The notes below the pieces were generated by a model. That model had not been told where the DNA came from and searched no databases. It saw only the letters and a list, made by a program, of their open reading frames with translations. The position numbers were made by a program, and so were the translations under genes. Shown in pieces: positions 35,138-43,950 of a DNA stretch of 64,000 nucleotides (the stretch's first letter is position 1; each line of letters begins with the position of its first letter). This stretch comes from Thomasclavelia sp047249845 (GTDB lineage Bacteria > Bacillota_I > Bacilli_A > Erysipelotrichales > Coprobacillaceae): contig NZ_JBKTWO010000011.1 in the NCBI RefSeq assembly GCF_047249845.1, forward strand, positions 5,026 through 69,025, written 5' to 3'.

Positions 35138-36863
35138 TAAAAGATTGGTAAGTTATTTAAAAGAGGATAAAAAGTATATTTATTTACAGGTTTTGATGCA
35201 ATGGTTGACTTTAATTGGACAAGTTATAATTATTGCAATTATTGCTAATATGGTAAATGAATTGTACGATGGTGGAGAAGTTAGTAATTTTATTGTTAAG
35301 ATAGCGATAATTGTAGTATTAATTATAGTCAAAGGGTATTTTAGTAAATTAGTTTCATCTTATTCATTTAAGGCTGCAAAAAATATTAAAGGGAAATTTA
35401 GATGTGATATTTATCAAAAAGTATTGTTATTAAACAATCATTATAATGATGTTATTAGTACGGCTTCATTGACACAATTAATGAGTGAAGGAGTTGAGCA
35501 GTTAGAGATTTATTTTGGTAAGTATTTACCACAGTTTTTTTATAGTATGTTAGCTCCACTTACTTTATTTGTAATTTTAGGACAAGTTGAATTTAAAGCA
35601 GCATTAGTATTGTTTGTTTGTGTCCCTTTGATACCTGTATCAATTGTTTTAGTGCAAAAATTTGCTAAAAGGCTGTTAAATAAATATTGGGGTCTTTATG
35701 GAAACTTGGCGGAACGTTTTTTGGATAATGTTCGCGGTCTAACAACTTTGAAAGGCTATCAAGGTGATCAAGTAAAACACATTGAAATGAATGAAGAGGC
35801 CCAACGTTTTAGAAGTATTACAATGAAAGTCTTAGTAATGCAGTTAAATTCAATTAGTATTATGGATCTAGTTGCTTATGGTGGGGCAGCATTAGGAATT
35901 ATTATTTCATTGTATAGTTATCAAGCAGGTTCAATTAATCTTGGTGAAACCTTTATGATGATAATGCTATCAGCTGAATTTTTTATTCCTTTACGCTTGT
36001 TAGGATCATTTTTTCATATTGCAATGAATGGAAATGCTGCAAGTGATAAGATTTTTAGATTATTAGATACGCCAATCAATGATAATAAAGAATTAGAAAT
36101 AGATAGTATTAATAAAATTGAAATAGCTGAGTTATCGTTTGGGTATAATAAAAAGGTTGTATTAAATAATATCAATCTAAAAATTGATGAACCAGGAATT
36201 TATGGTGTTGTGGGAAGTTCAGGAAGTGGAAAAAGTACAATTGCTAAGTTATTAATGGGTTATTATGATCATTATGAAGGTAGGTTAATGTATAATGGAA
36301 AACAAATTAATCAGATCAAACATCATTGTTTAATGCAGCAAATTACGATGGTTGAACATGATCCATATATTTTTGCAGGAACTGTACGCAGCAATTTATT
36401 GGATGGATATTTGAATGCAAGTGATGCTGTAATGATTGGAGTATTAAAAAAAGTAAATTTATGGAATTATTTTAAAGGTGTTAATGGCTTAGATAGTAAA
36501 ATTGAAGAACGAGGAAATAATTTATCAGGTGGTCAAAAACAACGTTTAAGTATTGCTAGAGCATTGTTACATGATACTAAAGTATATATTTTTGATGAAG
36601 CAACTTCAAATATTGATATTGAAAGTGAAGAAATAATCATGAGGTTGATTGAGCAGATGCAAGATGAAAAAATTGTTATTTTAATTTCTCATCGTCTTGC
36701 GAGTGTTGAAAATTGTAAATGTAATTATATTTTAAGTCATGGCAAGTTAATTGGTTATGGTCGTCATGATGAATTAATGAAGACTAATCAAGAGTATTCT
36801 GAATTAGTCAATACTCAAAAAGAAATTGAGAATTATGGAGGTATGATAAATGCCAAAGCGTAG
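35130..36863 (+). CDS. CydD/CydC-like ABC exporter half, first subunit
   Basis: 577 residues: exporter membrane domain (about 15-310), then an ATPase with Walker A GSSGSGKST, signature LSGGQKQRLSIARALL, Walker B VYIFDEATSNID and switch ISHRLAS. Canonical catalytic residues are intact. It is coupled to the DUF454 gene upstream and overlaps the second half-transporter by 14 bp. In Escherichia coli CydDC exports cysteine and glutathione and is needed for cytochrome bd and redox homeostasis. No cydAB is present here, so the substrate is only inferred to be a thiol or similar redox compound. Confidence 0.8.
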   Translation: MINKRLVSYLKEDKKYIYLQVLMQWLTLIGQVIIIAIIANMVNELYDGGEVSNFIVKIAIIVVLIIVKGYFSKLVSSYSFKAAKNIKGKFRCDIYQKVLLLNNHYNDVISTASLTQLMSEGVEQLEIYFGKYLPQFFYSMLAPLTLFVILGQVEFKAALVLFVCVPLIPVSIVLVQKFAKRLLNKYWGLYGNLAERFLDNVRGLTTLKGYQGDQVKHIEMNEEAQRFRSITMKVLVMQLNSISIMDLVAYGGAALGIIISLYSYQAGSINLGETFMMIMLSAEFFIPLRLLGSFFHIAMNGNAASDKIFRLLDTPINDNKELEIDSINKIEIAELSFGYNKKVVLNNINLKIDEPGIYGVVGSSGSGKSTIAKLLMGYYDHYEGRLMYNGKQINQIKHHCLMQQITMVEHDPYIFAGTVRSNLLDGYLNASDAVMIGVLKKVNLWNYFKGVNGLDSKIEERGNNLSGGQKQRLSIARALLHDTKVYIFDEATSNIDIESEEIIMRLIEQMQDEKIVILISHRLASVENCKCNYILSHGKLIGYGRHDELMKTNQEYSELVNTQKEIENYGGMINAKA

Positions 36864-38496
36864 TAACTTAAAAGTTGTAATTAGTTTAATTGCTTTAGTA
36901 AAATCAATGCTGTTAATCATGCTAGGTGCAATTATTTTAGGGGTCATTGGATATTTAGCAGCAATATTTTTAACTGTTATTGCAGGTGAGATAGTTATTA
37001 AAGTGATTAATAAAGAGACATTTATAGGATTATTGTATTTATTGATTGCTTGTGGTATTTTACGTGGTTTCTTTCGTTATGGTGAACAGTGGTGTAATCA
37101 TTTTATCGCATTTAAATTACTGGCAATGATTAGGGATATTGTGTTTGCAAAACTTCGAAAATTGGCACCAGCGAAACTTGATGGAAAAGATCAGGGTAAT
37201 TTAGTTGCAATGATTACTAGTGATGTTGAGTTATTGGAAGTATTTTATGCTCATACAATTTCACCGGTAATGATTGCTTTGATTGTTTCGACTACTATGA
37301 TTGTTTATATTGGTAAGTTTCATTTGGCTTTAGCGTTTTTAGCGATGCTGGCTTATTTATTTATTGGGGCAGTCATACCATTAATTGTTGGAAAAATATC
37401 AGGTAATAAAGGATTAAATTATCGCAATGATTATGGTAAATATACGAGTTATGTACTTGAATCAATTCATGGTTTAAGAATCATTGATCAATTTTCTTGT
37501 GGGAATCAGCGTTTAGATGAAATTCAAAATAAAAGTGAGTCATTAAATGATCTGAATGAAGAATTAAAAGATCTTGAAGGTCAATATCGAATGATTGGGG
37601 ATATTTGTGTTAGTTTATTTTCACTAGCTATGTTTATATTAGGGTACTATTTATATTGCCAAGGAGCAATTGATTTTATTGGAGTTTTAATTAGTACGAT
37701 TGCTTTAATGGCATCGTTTGGACCAGTCTTGGCATTATCTTCGTTAGCGCATAATTTAGTTATTACGTTTGCAAGTGGAAATCGTGTTCTTGATTTACTG
37801 GATGAAAAACCTCAGGTTGAAGCTGTAATCAATGGATATCAAGGACTTCTTGGAAAGATTGAAATTAAAGATGTAACGTTTAAATATGACAATGAAACAA
37901 TCTTGAATAAAATTAATTTAAATATCGAACCAGGTGAAATAATTGGTATTGAGGGACGGAGTGGAAGTGGAAAAACAACTTTATTGAAATTGTTGATGCA
38001 CTTTTATGATCCAGCTGATGGAGAGATTTTAATTAATGGTCATAATATCAAAACATGGCAAAGTGATTCATTAGCAAAATTAATTAGTTACGTTACACAA
38101 GATACATATATTTTTAATGATAGCATTATCAATAATGTTAAACTAGGAATGGAGGCTAGTGATGAGGCTGTGATTGAAGCTTGTAAAAAAGCTAATCTCC
38201 ATGAATTCATTATTAGTTTAAAAGACGGCTATAAAACAATGATTGGAAGTCTTTATCAGTCGCTATCTGGAGGACAATTGCAAAGATTATCATTAGCACG
38301 AGCTTTTTTACACGATACTCCTTTAATTCTATTGGATGAGCCAACAAGTAATCTTGATAGTTTGAATGAAGCTTTAGTATTAAAATCGTTAAGCGATAAC
38401 AGTGAGGGTAAAACTATTATTATGGTTAGTCATCGACCATCTTCTTTAAAAATATGTAATCGAATTATTAAAATAGAGCAGGGGCGACAAAGTTAA
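36850..38496 (+). CDS. CydC/CydD-like ABC exporter half, second subunit
   Basis: 548 residues with the exporter membrane domain (about 15-305) and an ATPase: Walker A GRSGSGKTT, signature LSGGQLQRLSLARAFL, Walker B LILLDEPTSNLD, and a switch MVSHRPSS. Both ATP sites of the heterodimer look catalytically normal, unlike the pair at 928-4429. GGAGGT lies before the ATG inside the previous gene. The stop overlaps the YgbA-like ATG by one base. Confidence 0.8.
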   Translation: MPKRSNLKVVISLIALVKSMLLIMLGAIILGVIGYLAAIFLTVIAGEIVIKVINKETFIGLLYLLIACGILRGFFRYGEQWCNHFIAFKLLAMIRDIVFAKLRKLAPAKLDGKDQGNLVAMITSDVELLEVFYAHTISPVMIALIVSTTMIVYIGKFHLALAFLAMLAYLFIGAVIPLIVGKISGNKGLNYRNDYGKYTSYVLESIHGLRIIDQFSCGNQRLDEIQNKSESLNDLNEELKDLEGQYRMIGDICVSLFSLAMFILGYYLYCQGAIDFIGVLISTIALMASFGPVLALSSLAHNLVITFASGNRVLDLLDEKPQVEAVINGYQGLLGKIEIKDVTFKYDNETILNKINLNIEPGEIIGIEGRSGSGKTTLLKLLMHFYDPADGEILINGHNIKTWQSDSLAKLISYVTQDTYIFNDSIINNVKLGMEASDEAVIEACKKANLHEFIISLKDGYKTMIGSLYQSLSGGQLQRLSLARAFLHDTPLILLDEPTSNLDSLNEALVLKSLSDNSEGKTIIMVSHRPSSLKICNRIIKIEQGRQS

Positions 38497-38789
38497 TGAC
38501 GACAGATCAAGAAAAAGAATTAATTAGTATAATGATTAAAATTTATGAAGATGGAAATAAAGTTGATTTAAGTGAATTAAGAAATTATGCTTTTAAACGA
38601 ATTGAATACTGTCCTCGTAAAGATGAAAAGACATTTTGTTCATCATGTCCAATTCATTGCTATCAAAAAGAATATCGTCAAAGAATTAAAAAGGTAATGA
38701 AATATTCGGGAAAGAGAATATTATTTAAATATCCTATAATTACTATAAAACATTTAATAAATACGATTAAATATGCTATAAAAAACTAA
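38496..38789 (+). CDS. YgbA-family (nitrous oxide-stimulated promoter family) protein
   Basis: 97 residues. The conserved cysteine cluster C-x8-C-x2-C-x3-C, in RIEYCPRKDEKTFCSSCPIHCYQ, matches the YgbA_NO family. In enterobacteria ygbA belongs to the NsrR (nitric oxide) regulon and helps recovery from nitrosative stress, possibly by binding a metal or Fe-S centre. Here it is fused translationally (TAATG) to the CydDC-like exporter, tying it to redox or nitrosative stress. Basic C-terminal half. Confidence 0.75.
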   Translation: MTTDQEKELISIMIKIYEDGNKVDLSELRNYAFKRIEYCPRKDEKTFCSSCPIHCYQKEYRQRIKKVMKYSGKRILFKYPIITIKHLINTIKYAIKN

Positions 38790-38836
38790 AATAATTGTTT
38801 GGTTTATGTTATGATAGTTAGCAGTGAGGTGTCTAA

Positions 38837-39331
38837 ATGGAGAGTATTGAAACCCAACGTTTAATAATTAGAGAATTAGATATGTCTGATGCTAAACGTT
38901 TAAGCGAGTATCGTAATAAAAAAGAGGTAGCATTCTACCAATCGTGGTGGCGATATTCATATAATAAAGCAGTTAAAAGAATTGAATATTGTTTAGAGCA
39001 TCCTTTTGATGGGACAAGAGGCAGTTATCAATTAGGAGTAGTATTAAAGAATAATAATTACTTGATAGGCGATTATTTTTTAGAAGTTATTGAGCCTACT
39101 TCAGTAACTATTGGTTATACATTTGATAGTGATTTTTGGCATTGTGGATATGCAACAGAATCATTTAAAGTGTTACTTGATATACTCAAAAATGATTATA
39201 AATTTAAAAGGGTTTTTGCTCATGTTTATAGTGATAATTTTCGTTCAATTAGATTATTAAAAAAAATGGGGTTTATCCAATATGAAAAATCTATTGTAAT
39301 GGGCGATATAGGATTTAAATTGGAGCTATAA
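38837..39331 (+). CDS. GNAT acetyltransferase, RimJ/RimL-like
   Basis: 164 residues. Opens ETQRLIIRELDMSDAKRLSEY, the typical RimJ/RimL N-terminus. The acetyl-CoA region includes GYTFDSDFWHCGYATESFK and the helix VYSDNFRSIRLLKKMGF. Probably acetylates an N-terminus or small amine. The substrate is unknown. A TGTTATGAT extended -10-like element lies just upstream, and GAGGTG precedes the ATG, so it is likely transcribed on its own. Confidence 0.85.
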   Translation: MESIETQRLIIRELDMSDAKRLSEYRNKKEVAFYQSWWRYSYNKAVKRIEYCLEHPFDGTRGSYQLGVVLKNNNYLIGDYFLEVIEPTSVTIGYTFDSDFWHCGYATESFKVLLDILKNDYKFKRVFAHVYSDNFRSIRLLKKMGFIQYEKSIVMGDIGFKLEL

Positions 39332-39346
39332 TATAGGTAAGGTTAT

Positions 39347-39389
39347 AAAAGCGTTAATTATTATTTTTACAATAGTTTAACGTTTTTTT
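39347..39389 (+). terminator. Terminator after the GNAT gene
   Basis: AAAAGCGTTAA (39347-39357) pairs with TTAACGTTTT (39377-39386), including one G-U pair, then T. Confidence 0.75.
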
Positions 39390-39836
39390 AATTTAAGCAA
39401 ATTTCACGATTGTAGTTATTGCAAATATAGAAAATATTGGCTTGTAATTTAGATGGTTAAAAAAATGATTTTGATTTAATGAGGAAATAAAAATATTTCA
39501 AACAACTTTACAGAAATATTTCTTTAAATTTTGAGTAGAAAATAGTATATGAGAAAGAAAAAATTATAAAAAGACGCAGATGAAAAAAATATTGAAAGTA
39601 ATAAAAAGGACTTTCTTATAATATTACTTATTTGATAGATGTGTGTTGGAAGGAAATTTTTAATAAGTGTTAGATGTTGATAGTCATTAGTTTGACTAAT
39701 TTTCTAATTTTTTTACTAATATTTGAAAAAAGTAGTTTAATTTATACGAAATTATTTAGATGTTTGTAATTAAGATTAAAAAACGACAAATTATTTATTG
39801 ATAAGTTCATATAATCAATAGTACGAGGTGAATGAA
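39390..39836. other. 450-bp AT-rich gap upstream of spoIIE
   Basis: No ORF. Near the right end are a TATAAT (39810-39815) and CGACAAAT (39784-39791), whose complement resembles the TTTGTCGAA Spo0A box. The rest shows no recognisable element. Confidence 0.45.
39784..39815 (+). promoter_or_regulatory. Candidate Spo0A-controlled promoter of spoIIE
   Basis: TATAAT at 39810-39815 with a partial Spo0A box (minus-strand ATTTGTCG, 39791-39784) about 20 bp upstream. In Bacillus the spoIIE promoter is sigma-A dependent with an overlong spacer and Spo0A sites. Here the box match is incomplete, so this is tentative. Confidence 0.35.
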
Positions 39837-42044
39837 ATGGATTTGTCAGTAGAAAAGACTAAAACAAAAATAAAGAATATTGGAATGACTTATATTTCAA
39901 TTTTTGGATTAACCCTCTTTCTAAGCTTAATAAAAATATATGATACATCATTATGTTTTGTAATCCCTATGCTAGTAATATCATTTATATGTGGATACCG
40001 GCATATAATTGTATATTTAAGTGCATTAGTTTTAACAACATACCTGTCCTACGAAAACTATATGTTATTACTAATTTCTCTTACTAGTATAATACTTATG
40101 CAAATAGTGATGCATTTTAAATTTGTTAAAAGTAAATATATTGCCCTTATAGTTACTTTAGTAAGTTTAATTTTTTTATACATATATAAATATAACTATA
40201 TAGAAGTATTAGTAATCCTATCCTTTACATTAATACATAGTTTATTATGCTTAGAAGTGGTCCCTATCTTTATTCATAACACAATTGAAGTATATACAAA
40301 TAAACGAATGATGATTCTTTCAGTGATGATAATGCTAGCCATCATTTCATTAGTGGAAGTAAATCAAGTGTATATGATGATATTACTTCGGTTCTATTTA
40401 TTATTAAGTGTATTTTATTTAAATATAAATAGTACTATGCCCACAATTTTATATATATCAATCATATTAATGTTTATTAATCCTTTACTTAAAGATGAAA
40501 TACTATCATTAATCCTTCCTTTTAGTATTTTCTTTATGTATAAACCCCAAAACAAATTAGTTTGTTCAACATTGTATATTTTAAGTCATTTAATTCTTCC
40601 ATTTTTTATAGAGTATGATTATTACTATCATAATTTTATTATAATAGTAAGTGCAGCTTTATTTTTATTCATTCCTACTTTCAAACGTAAACCAAAATTG
40701 CTTAGTGAGGATTATAAAAATATTACTAGTCGTAATAAATTAATTCAACGTGCTAATACATTCGCCTCTTTATTTAAACAATTGACAAGTATATTTCAAG
40801 AAGCAAACCGTAATGTTAATGTAGGAGAATTCGTTGGATATGTCTATGAAGATGTATGTTTACATTGTCCTAGCCGTGATTTGTGTTTTTATCGTGATGG
40901 CAGCGTGAGTCGATTGGGTAAGTTGATAAATAAGGGTTTTAAATCAAAATATAGTGATGAAGATTTAAAATATATAAAAAGTAATTGTATTAGTCCAAAT
41001 AAGTTTTTAAATGGAATTAGTGAATATAAGGAAAGTTATGAAAAAATAAAAAGAGTTAATCAAGAAAATTCTCATTTGAAAAAAGATTTATTTTATGAAT
41101 TTTCATTATTAAGTGAAGTTTTTGATAATTTTAGTAATTCATTAGAAGAAATGCCATTTGGTGATGATCAATTAAAAGAACATTTATTAGGATATCAATT
41201 TAATATTACATATTTGTATAAACATCAAATATCATTAGATGTTTATACAATAGAAATAGGATTAATGGATATAAATAGTAATGAGGTAATAAATGAACTT
41301 GTTCCTATTATTGAAAATTATTTAAATGAATCATTAGAGGTTGTTTCGATACAAGATTCTATGCATCATTTGGGATATACATCAGTAGTCTTAAAACACC
41401 AGCAAAATTATTCTTTGCAATTTGGGTTTCAACAATATTCTTTAGAACCATTAAATTGTGGAGATTCTTTTAGTGCCTTTCATCAGGATAATCTTCATTA
41501 TTTAGCATTGAGTGATGGAATGGGACAAGGTAAAATGGCAGCTGCTGAAAGTAAACTAACGCTAGAAGTTTTATCTAAATTGATTTTAAATGGAATAAGT
41601 TTAAAAGATACTATTGACTCTATTAATGCTTTATTAAAAATAAAAAATAGAAATGATATGTTTACAACATTAGATTTATGCAATATTAATCTTGCTAATG
41701 CAAAAATGAAATTAATCAAATATGGTGCTAATCCAAGCTATCATATTAGAAATGGGATTGTTGAAAAAATTGCTACTAATTCTTTACCAGTGGGAATTGT
41801 TTCTAAATTAAAAATGGCAAGTTATGAAATGTTATTAAATAATAATGATCTTATTATTATGTCTAGTGATGGAACAGGGGAGAGATTTGAACAAATTATT
41901 AATAAAAATATTAAACTATTTAATCAGTTACATCCCCAAGAGATTTCAACTTTATTAATGAATCAAGTCTTGGAAGAAAATAATCTAGATGATATAAGTA
42001 TTGTTGTGATTAAAATAGTCAAAACAGCTGAGGATTTAAATTAG
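39837..42044 (+). CDS. spoIIE: Stage II sporulation protein E, membrane-bound PP2C phosphatase
   Basis: 735 residues from the ATG at 39837 (CGAGGTG six bases upstream). A GTG at 39828 overlaps that site. About ten transmembrane helices in residues 15-290, a central region (about 300-525) with a Cys-rich VCLHCPSRDLCFYRDG segment, and a C-terminal PPM phosphatase domain (about 530-735) with SDGMGQGKMAAAES and a final DDISIVVIKI. In Bacillus it binds FtsZ at the polar septum and dephosphorylates SpoIIAA to release sigma-F. It is the best evidence here that the organism forms endospores. Confidence 0.9.
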   Translation: MDLSVEKTKTKIKNIGMTYISIFGLTLFLSLIKIYDTSLCFVIPMLVISFICGYRHIIVYLSALVLTTYLSYENYMLLLISLTSIILMQIVMHFKFVKSKYIALIVTLVSLIFLYIYKYNYIEVLVILSFTLIHSLLCLEVVPIFIHNTIEVYTNKRMMILSVMIMLAIISLVEVNQVYMMILLRFYLLLSVFYLNINSTMPTILYISIILMFINPLLKDEILSLILPFSIFFMYKPQNKLVCSTLYILSHLILPFFIEYDYYYHNFIIIVSAALFLFIPTFKRKPKLLSEDYKNITSRNKLIQRANTFASLFKQLTSIFQEANRNVNVGEFVGYVYEDVCLHCPSRDLCFYRDGSVSRLGKLINKGFKSKYSDEDLKYIKSNCISPNKFLNGISEYKESYEKIKRVNQENSHLKKDLFYEFSLLSEVFDNFSNSLEEMPFGDDQLKEHLLGYQFNITYLYKHQISLDVYTIEIGLMDINSNEVINELVPIIENYLNESLEVVSIQDSMHHLGYTSVVLKHQQNYSLQFGFQQYSLEPLNCGDSFSAFHQDNLHYLALSDGMGQGKMAAAESKLTLEVLSKLILNGISLKDTIDSINALLKIKNRNDMFTTLDLCNINLANAKMKLIKYGANPSYHIRNGIVEKIATNSLPVGIVSKLKMASYEMLLNNNDLIIMSSDGTGERFEQIINKNIKLFNQLHPQEISTLLMNQVLEENNLDDISIVVIKIVKTAEDLN

Positions 42045-42067
42045 GTCGTTTATTAACGATCTTTTTC
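42044..42067 (+). terminator. Terminator of spoIIE
   Basis: GGTCGTT-TATT-AACGATC then five T, starting at the last base of the stop codon. Confidence 0.85.
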
Positions 42068-42107
42068 TATGAAAGTTTAAAATTAGTATGTTATTAAAAG
42101 GATTATT

Positions 42108-42116
42108 TGTTATAAT
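42108..42116 (+). promoter_or_regulatory. Extended -10 promoter of tilS-hpt-ftsH
   Basis: TGTTATAAT (TG 42108-42109, TATAAT 42111-42116), 24 bases before the tilS ATG. Confidence 0.6.
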
Positions 42117-42140
42117 AGTGAAGATACTTGAGGTGATGAA

Positions 42141-43385
42141 ATGATAGATATAGAAAAACTATTAGATTTAAATCAATTATATGTGGTAGGTGTATCTGGA
42201 GGCTGTGATTCAATGGCTTTATTAGATAATATGTATAAAAAAGGGTTTAAAATCGTTGTTTGCCATGTTAATTATCACTTAAGAGATGATAGTGATCTTG
42301 ATCAAGAAACAGTTTTACAGTACTGTAGTAAATATCAAATACCTTGTTATGTTCGCGAAATAAATAAAAAAGAGTATAGAAAAGATAATTTTCAAAGTCA
42401 GGCAAGAAAACTTCGCTATGAATTTTATTACCAAATTGCTTGTAAATATGGGGTTAAGAAAGTTGTTTTAGCCCATCATTTAGATGATGTAATTGAAAAT
42501 ATAATTATGCAGATACAACGTCATAATACAAAAGGCTACTTAGGAATTAAAGATATTAGCGAAGTTTGTGGATTAACTATTTTAAGACCATTTTTAAATA
42601 TTAAAAAACAAGTATTACGAGATTATTGTCATGATAACAATGTTAGATATCGTGATGATTATACAAATTTTGAAACTGAGTTTACTCGTGATTTTGTTCG
42701 CAATATAACACTTAAAAAATATTCAGAGCAACAGATAAATGATTTATTATATAATGCAAAACTGCATAATCAGAGATATTTAAGTAATGTAGAAAAATTA
42801 AAAAAGTATCTTGACTTGTATCATGACCAAAATAAGATTGATTATCAGATAATTCCAAAAGATATTTTAGAGGAATTTATCTATGAAATAATTAAAGAAA
42901 TCGTTTATCCACCTTTAATCAGTGATTCTTTAATTAAAGAGGTTATTAAACAAATTAAAAGTAACAAACCAAATATTAAAATGGATTTACCTGTTAATAT
43001 TAGGTTCATAAAAGAATATAATAATATACATGTTTCAAAATTGAAAAATAGCATAAGCTATTGTTTAAAATATGAGCAATTAGTTTATGATAAACATGAG
43101 CACTTTTATTTAAGCGAAGTAGGTCATTTAAATGAAGGTATTTATTTGACAAAAGAGGATTTTCCTATTACGATAAGGTCATCTCGGCCTGGAGATGTAA
43201 TTAATACTGCAGGTGGGACTAAAAAAGTATCGCGTCTATATATTGATAATAAAATTCCTAAAAGTAAAAGAGAGACTTGGCCGGTTGTAGAAAATAGTCA
43301 GGGAATGATTATTCTTGTACCACATCTTGCAAAAAATATTAGGTATTTATATTCAAAACCTAATTTATATGTGGTAAAATTATAG
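42141..43385 (+). CDS. tilS: tRNA(Ile)-lysidine synthase
   Basis: 414 residues. PP-loop ATP pyrophosphatase motif VSGGCDSM (19-24, Cys in place of the common Gln or Val). AHHLDDVIENIIM and a C-terminal domain follow, with the conserved RPGD segment (SSRPGDVI). It attaches lysine to C34 of the CAU-anticodon isoleucine tRNA, switching it to read AUA, an essential step in a genome this rich in AUA codons. It heads the conserved tilS-hpt-ftsH order. Confidence 0.94.
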   Translation: MIDIEKLLDLNQLYVVGVSGGCDSMALLDNMYKKGFKIVVCHVNYHLRDDSDLDQETVLQYCSKYQIPCYVREINKKEYRKDNFQSQARKLRYEFYYQIACKYGVKKVVLAHHLDDVIENIIMQIQRHNTKGYLGIKDISEVCGLTILRPFLNIKKQVLRDYCHDNNVRYRDDYTNFETEFTRDFVRNITLKKYSEQQINDLLYNAKLHNQRYLSNVEKLKKYLDLYHDQNKIDYQIIPKDILEEFIYEIIKEIVYPPLISDSLIKEVIKQIKSNKPNIKMDLPVNIRFIKEYNNIHVSKLKNSISYCLKYEQLVYDKHEHFYLSEVGHLNEGIYLTKEDFPITIRSSRPGDVINTAGGTKKVSRLYIDNKIPKSKRETWPVVENSQGMIILVPHLAKNIRYLYSKPNLYVVKL

Positions 43386-43407
43386 GCATATATGATTAGG
43401 AGTGAAC

Positions 43408-43941
43408 ATGATGCATAAGAATATAAAAGAAATCTTAATTACAGAAGAGCAAATTAGTGCTAAATGTAAAGAGTTAGGAAAGATTATTGATAAAGACTAT
43501 GAAGGTAAAGAAGTCTTATTGGTAGGATTGTTGAAAGGATCTGTTCCTTTCATGGCAGAACTTTCGAAACATTTAAATAGTGATGTAACATTTGATTATA
43601 TGAATGTTAGCAGTTATGATGGTGTTGAGTCAAAAACACTTGTTGTTAAACAAGATTTAAAGGAAGATGTAACTGGTAAAAATATTTTAATTGTTGAAGA
43701 TATTCTTGATACAGGAAAAACATTATACAATGTTAAAGAAATGCTCTTAAAACGTAGAGCTAATAGTGTGAAAATTGTAACGATGTTAGATAAAGCAGAA
43801 GGACGAGTTATTGATATGAAAGCTGATTATATTGGATTTACAATTCCTAATGCTTTTGTTGTTGGTTATGGATTGGATTTTAACGAAAGGTATCGCCAAT
43901 TACCATATATTGGCATTTTAAAAGAAGAGTGTTATAAGTAA
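43408..43941 (+). CDS. hpt: Hypoxanthine phosphoribosyltransferase
   Basis: About 177 residues. ATGs at 43408 and 43411 follow AGGAG at 43398-43402, and a GTG at 43402 overlaps it. The PRPP-binding motif is VLIVEDILDTGKTL. Converts hypoxanthine or guanine plus PRPP to IMP or GMP for purine salvage. In Bacillus it also forms a regulatory complex with FtsH-operon products. It lies between tilS and ftsH as in many Bacillota. Confidence 0.95.
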   Translation: MMHKNIKEILITEEQISAKCKELGKIIDKDYEGKEVLLVGLLKGSVPFMAELSKHLNSDVTFDYMNVSSYDGVESKTLVVKQDLKEDVTGKNILIVEDILDTGKTLYNVKEMLLKRRANSVKIVTMLDKAEGRVIDMKADYIGFTIPNAFVVGYGLDFNERYRQLPYIGILKEECYK

Positions 43942-43950
43942 GGAGAGTTT

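Noticed and set aside
35130..38496. True CydDC tied to cytochrome bd
   Set aside because: No cydA or cydB is in the window and the organism looks anaerobic. Only a CydDC-like exporter can be claimed.
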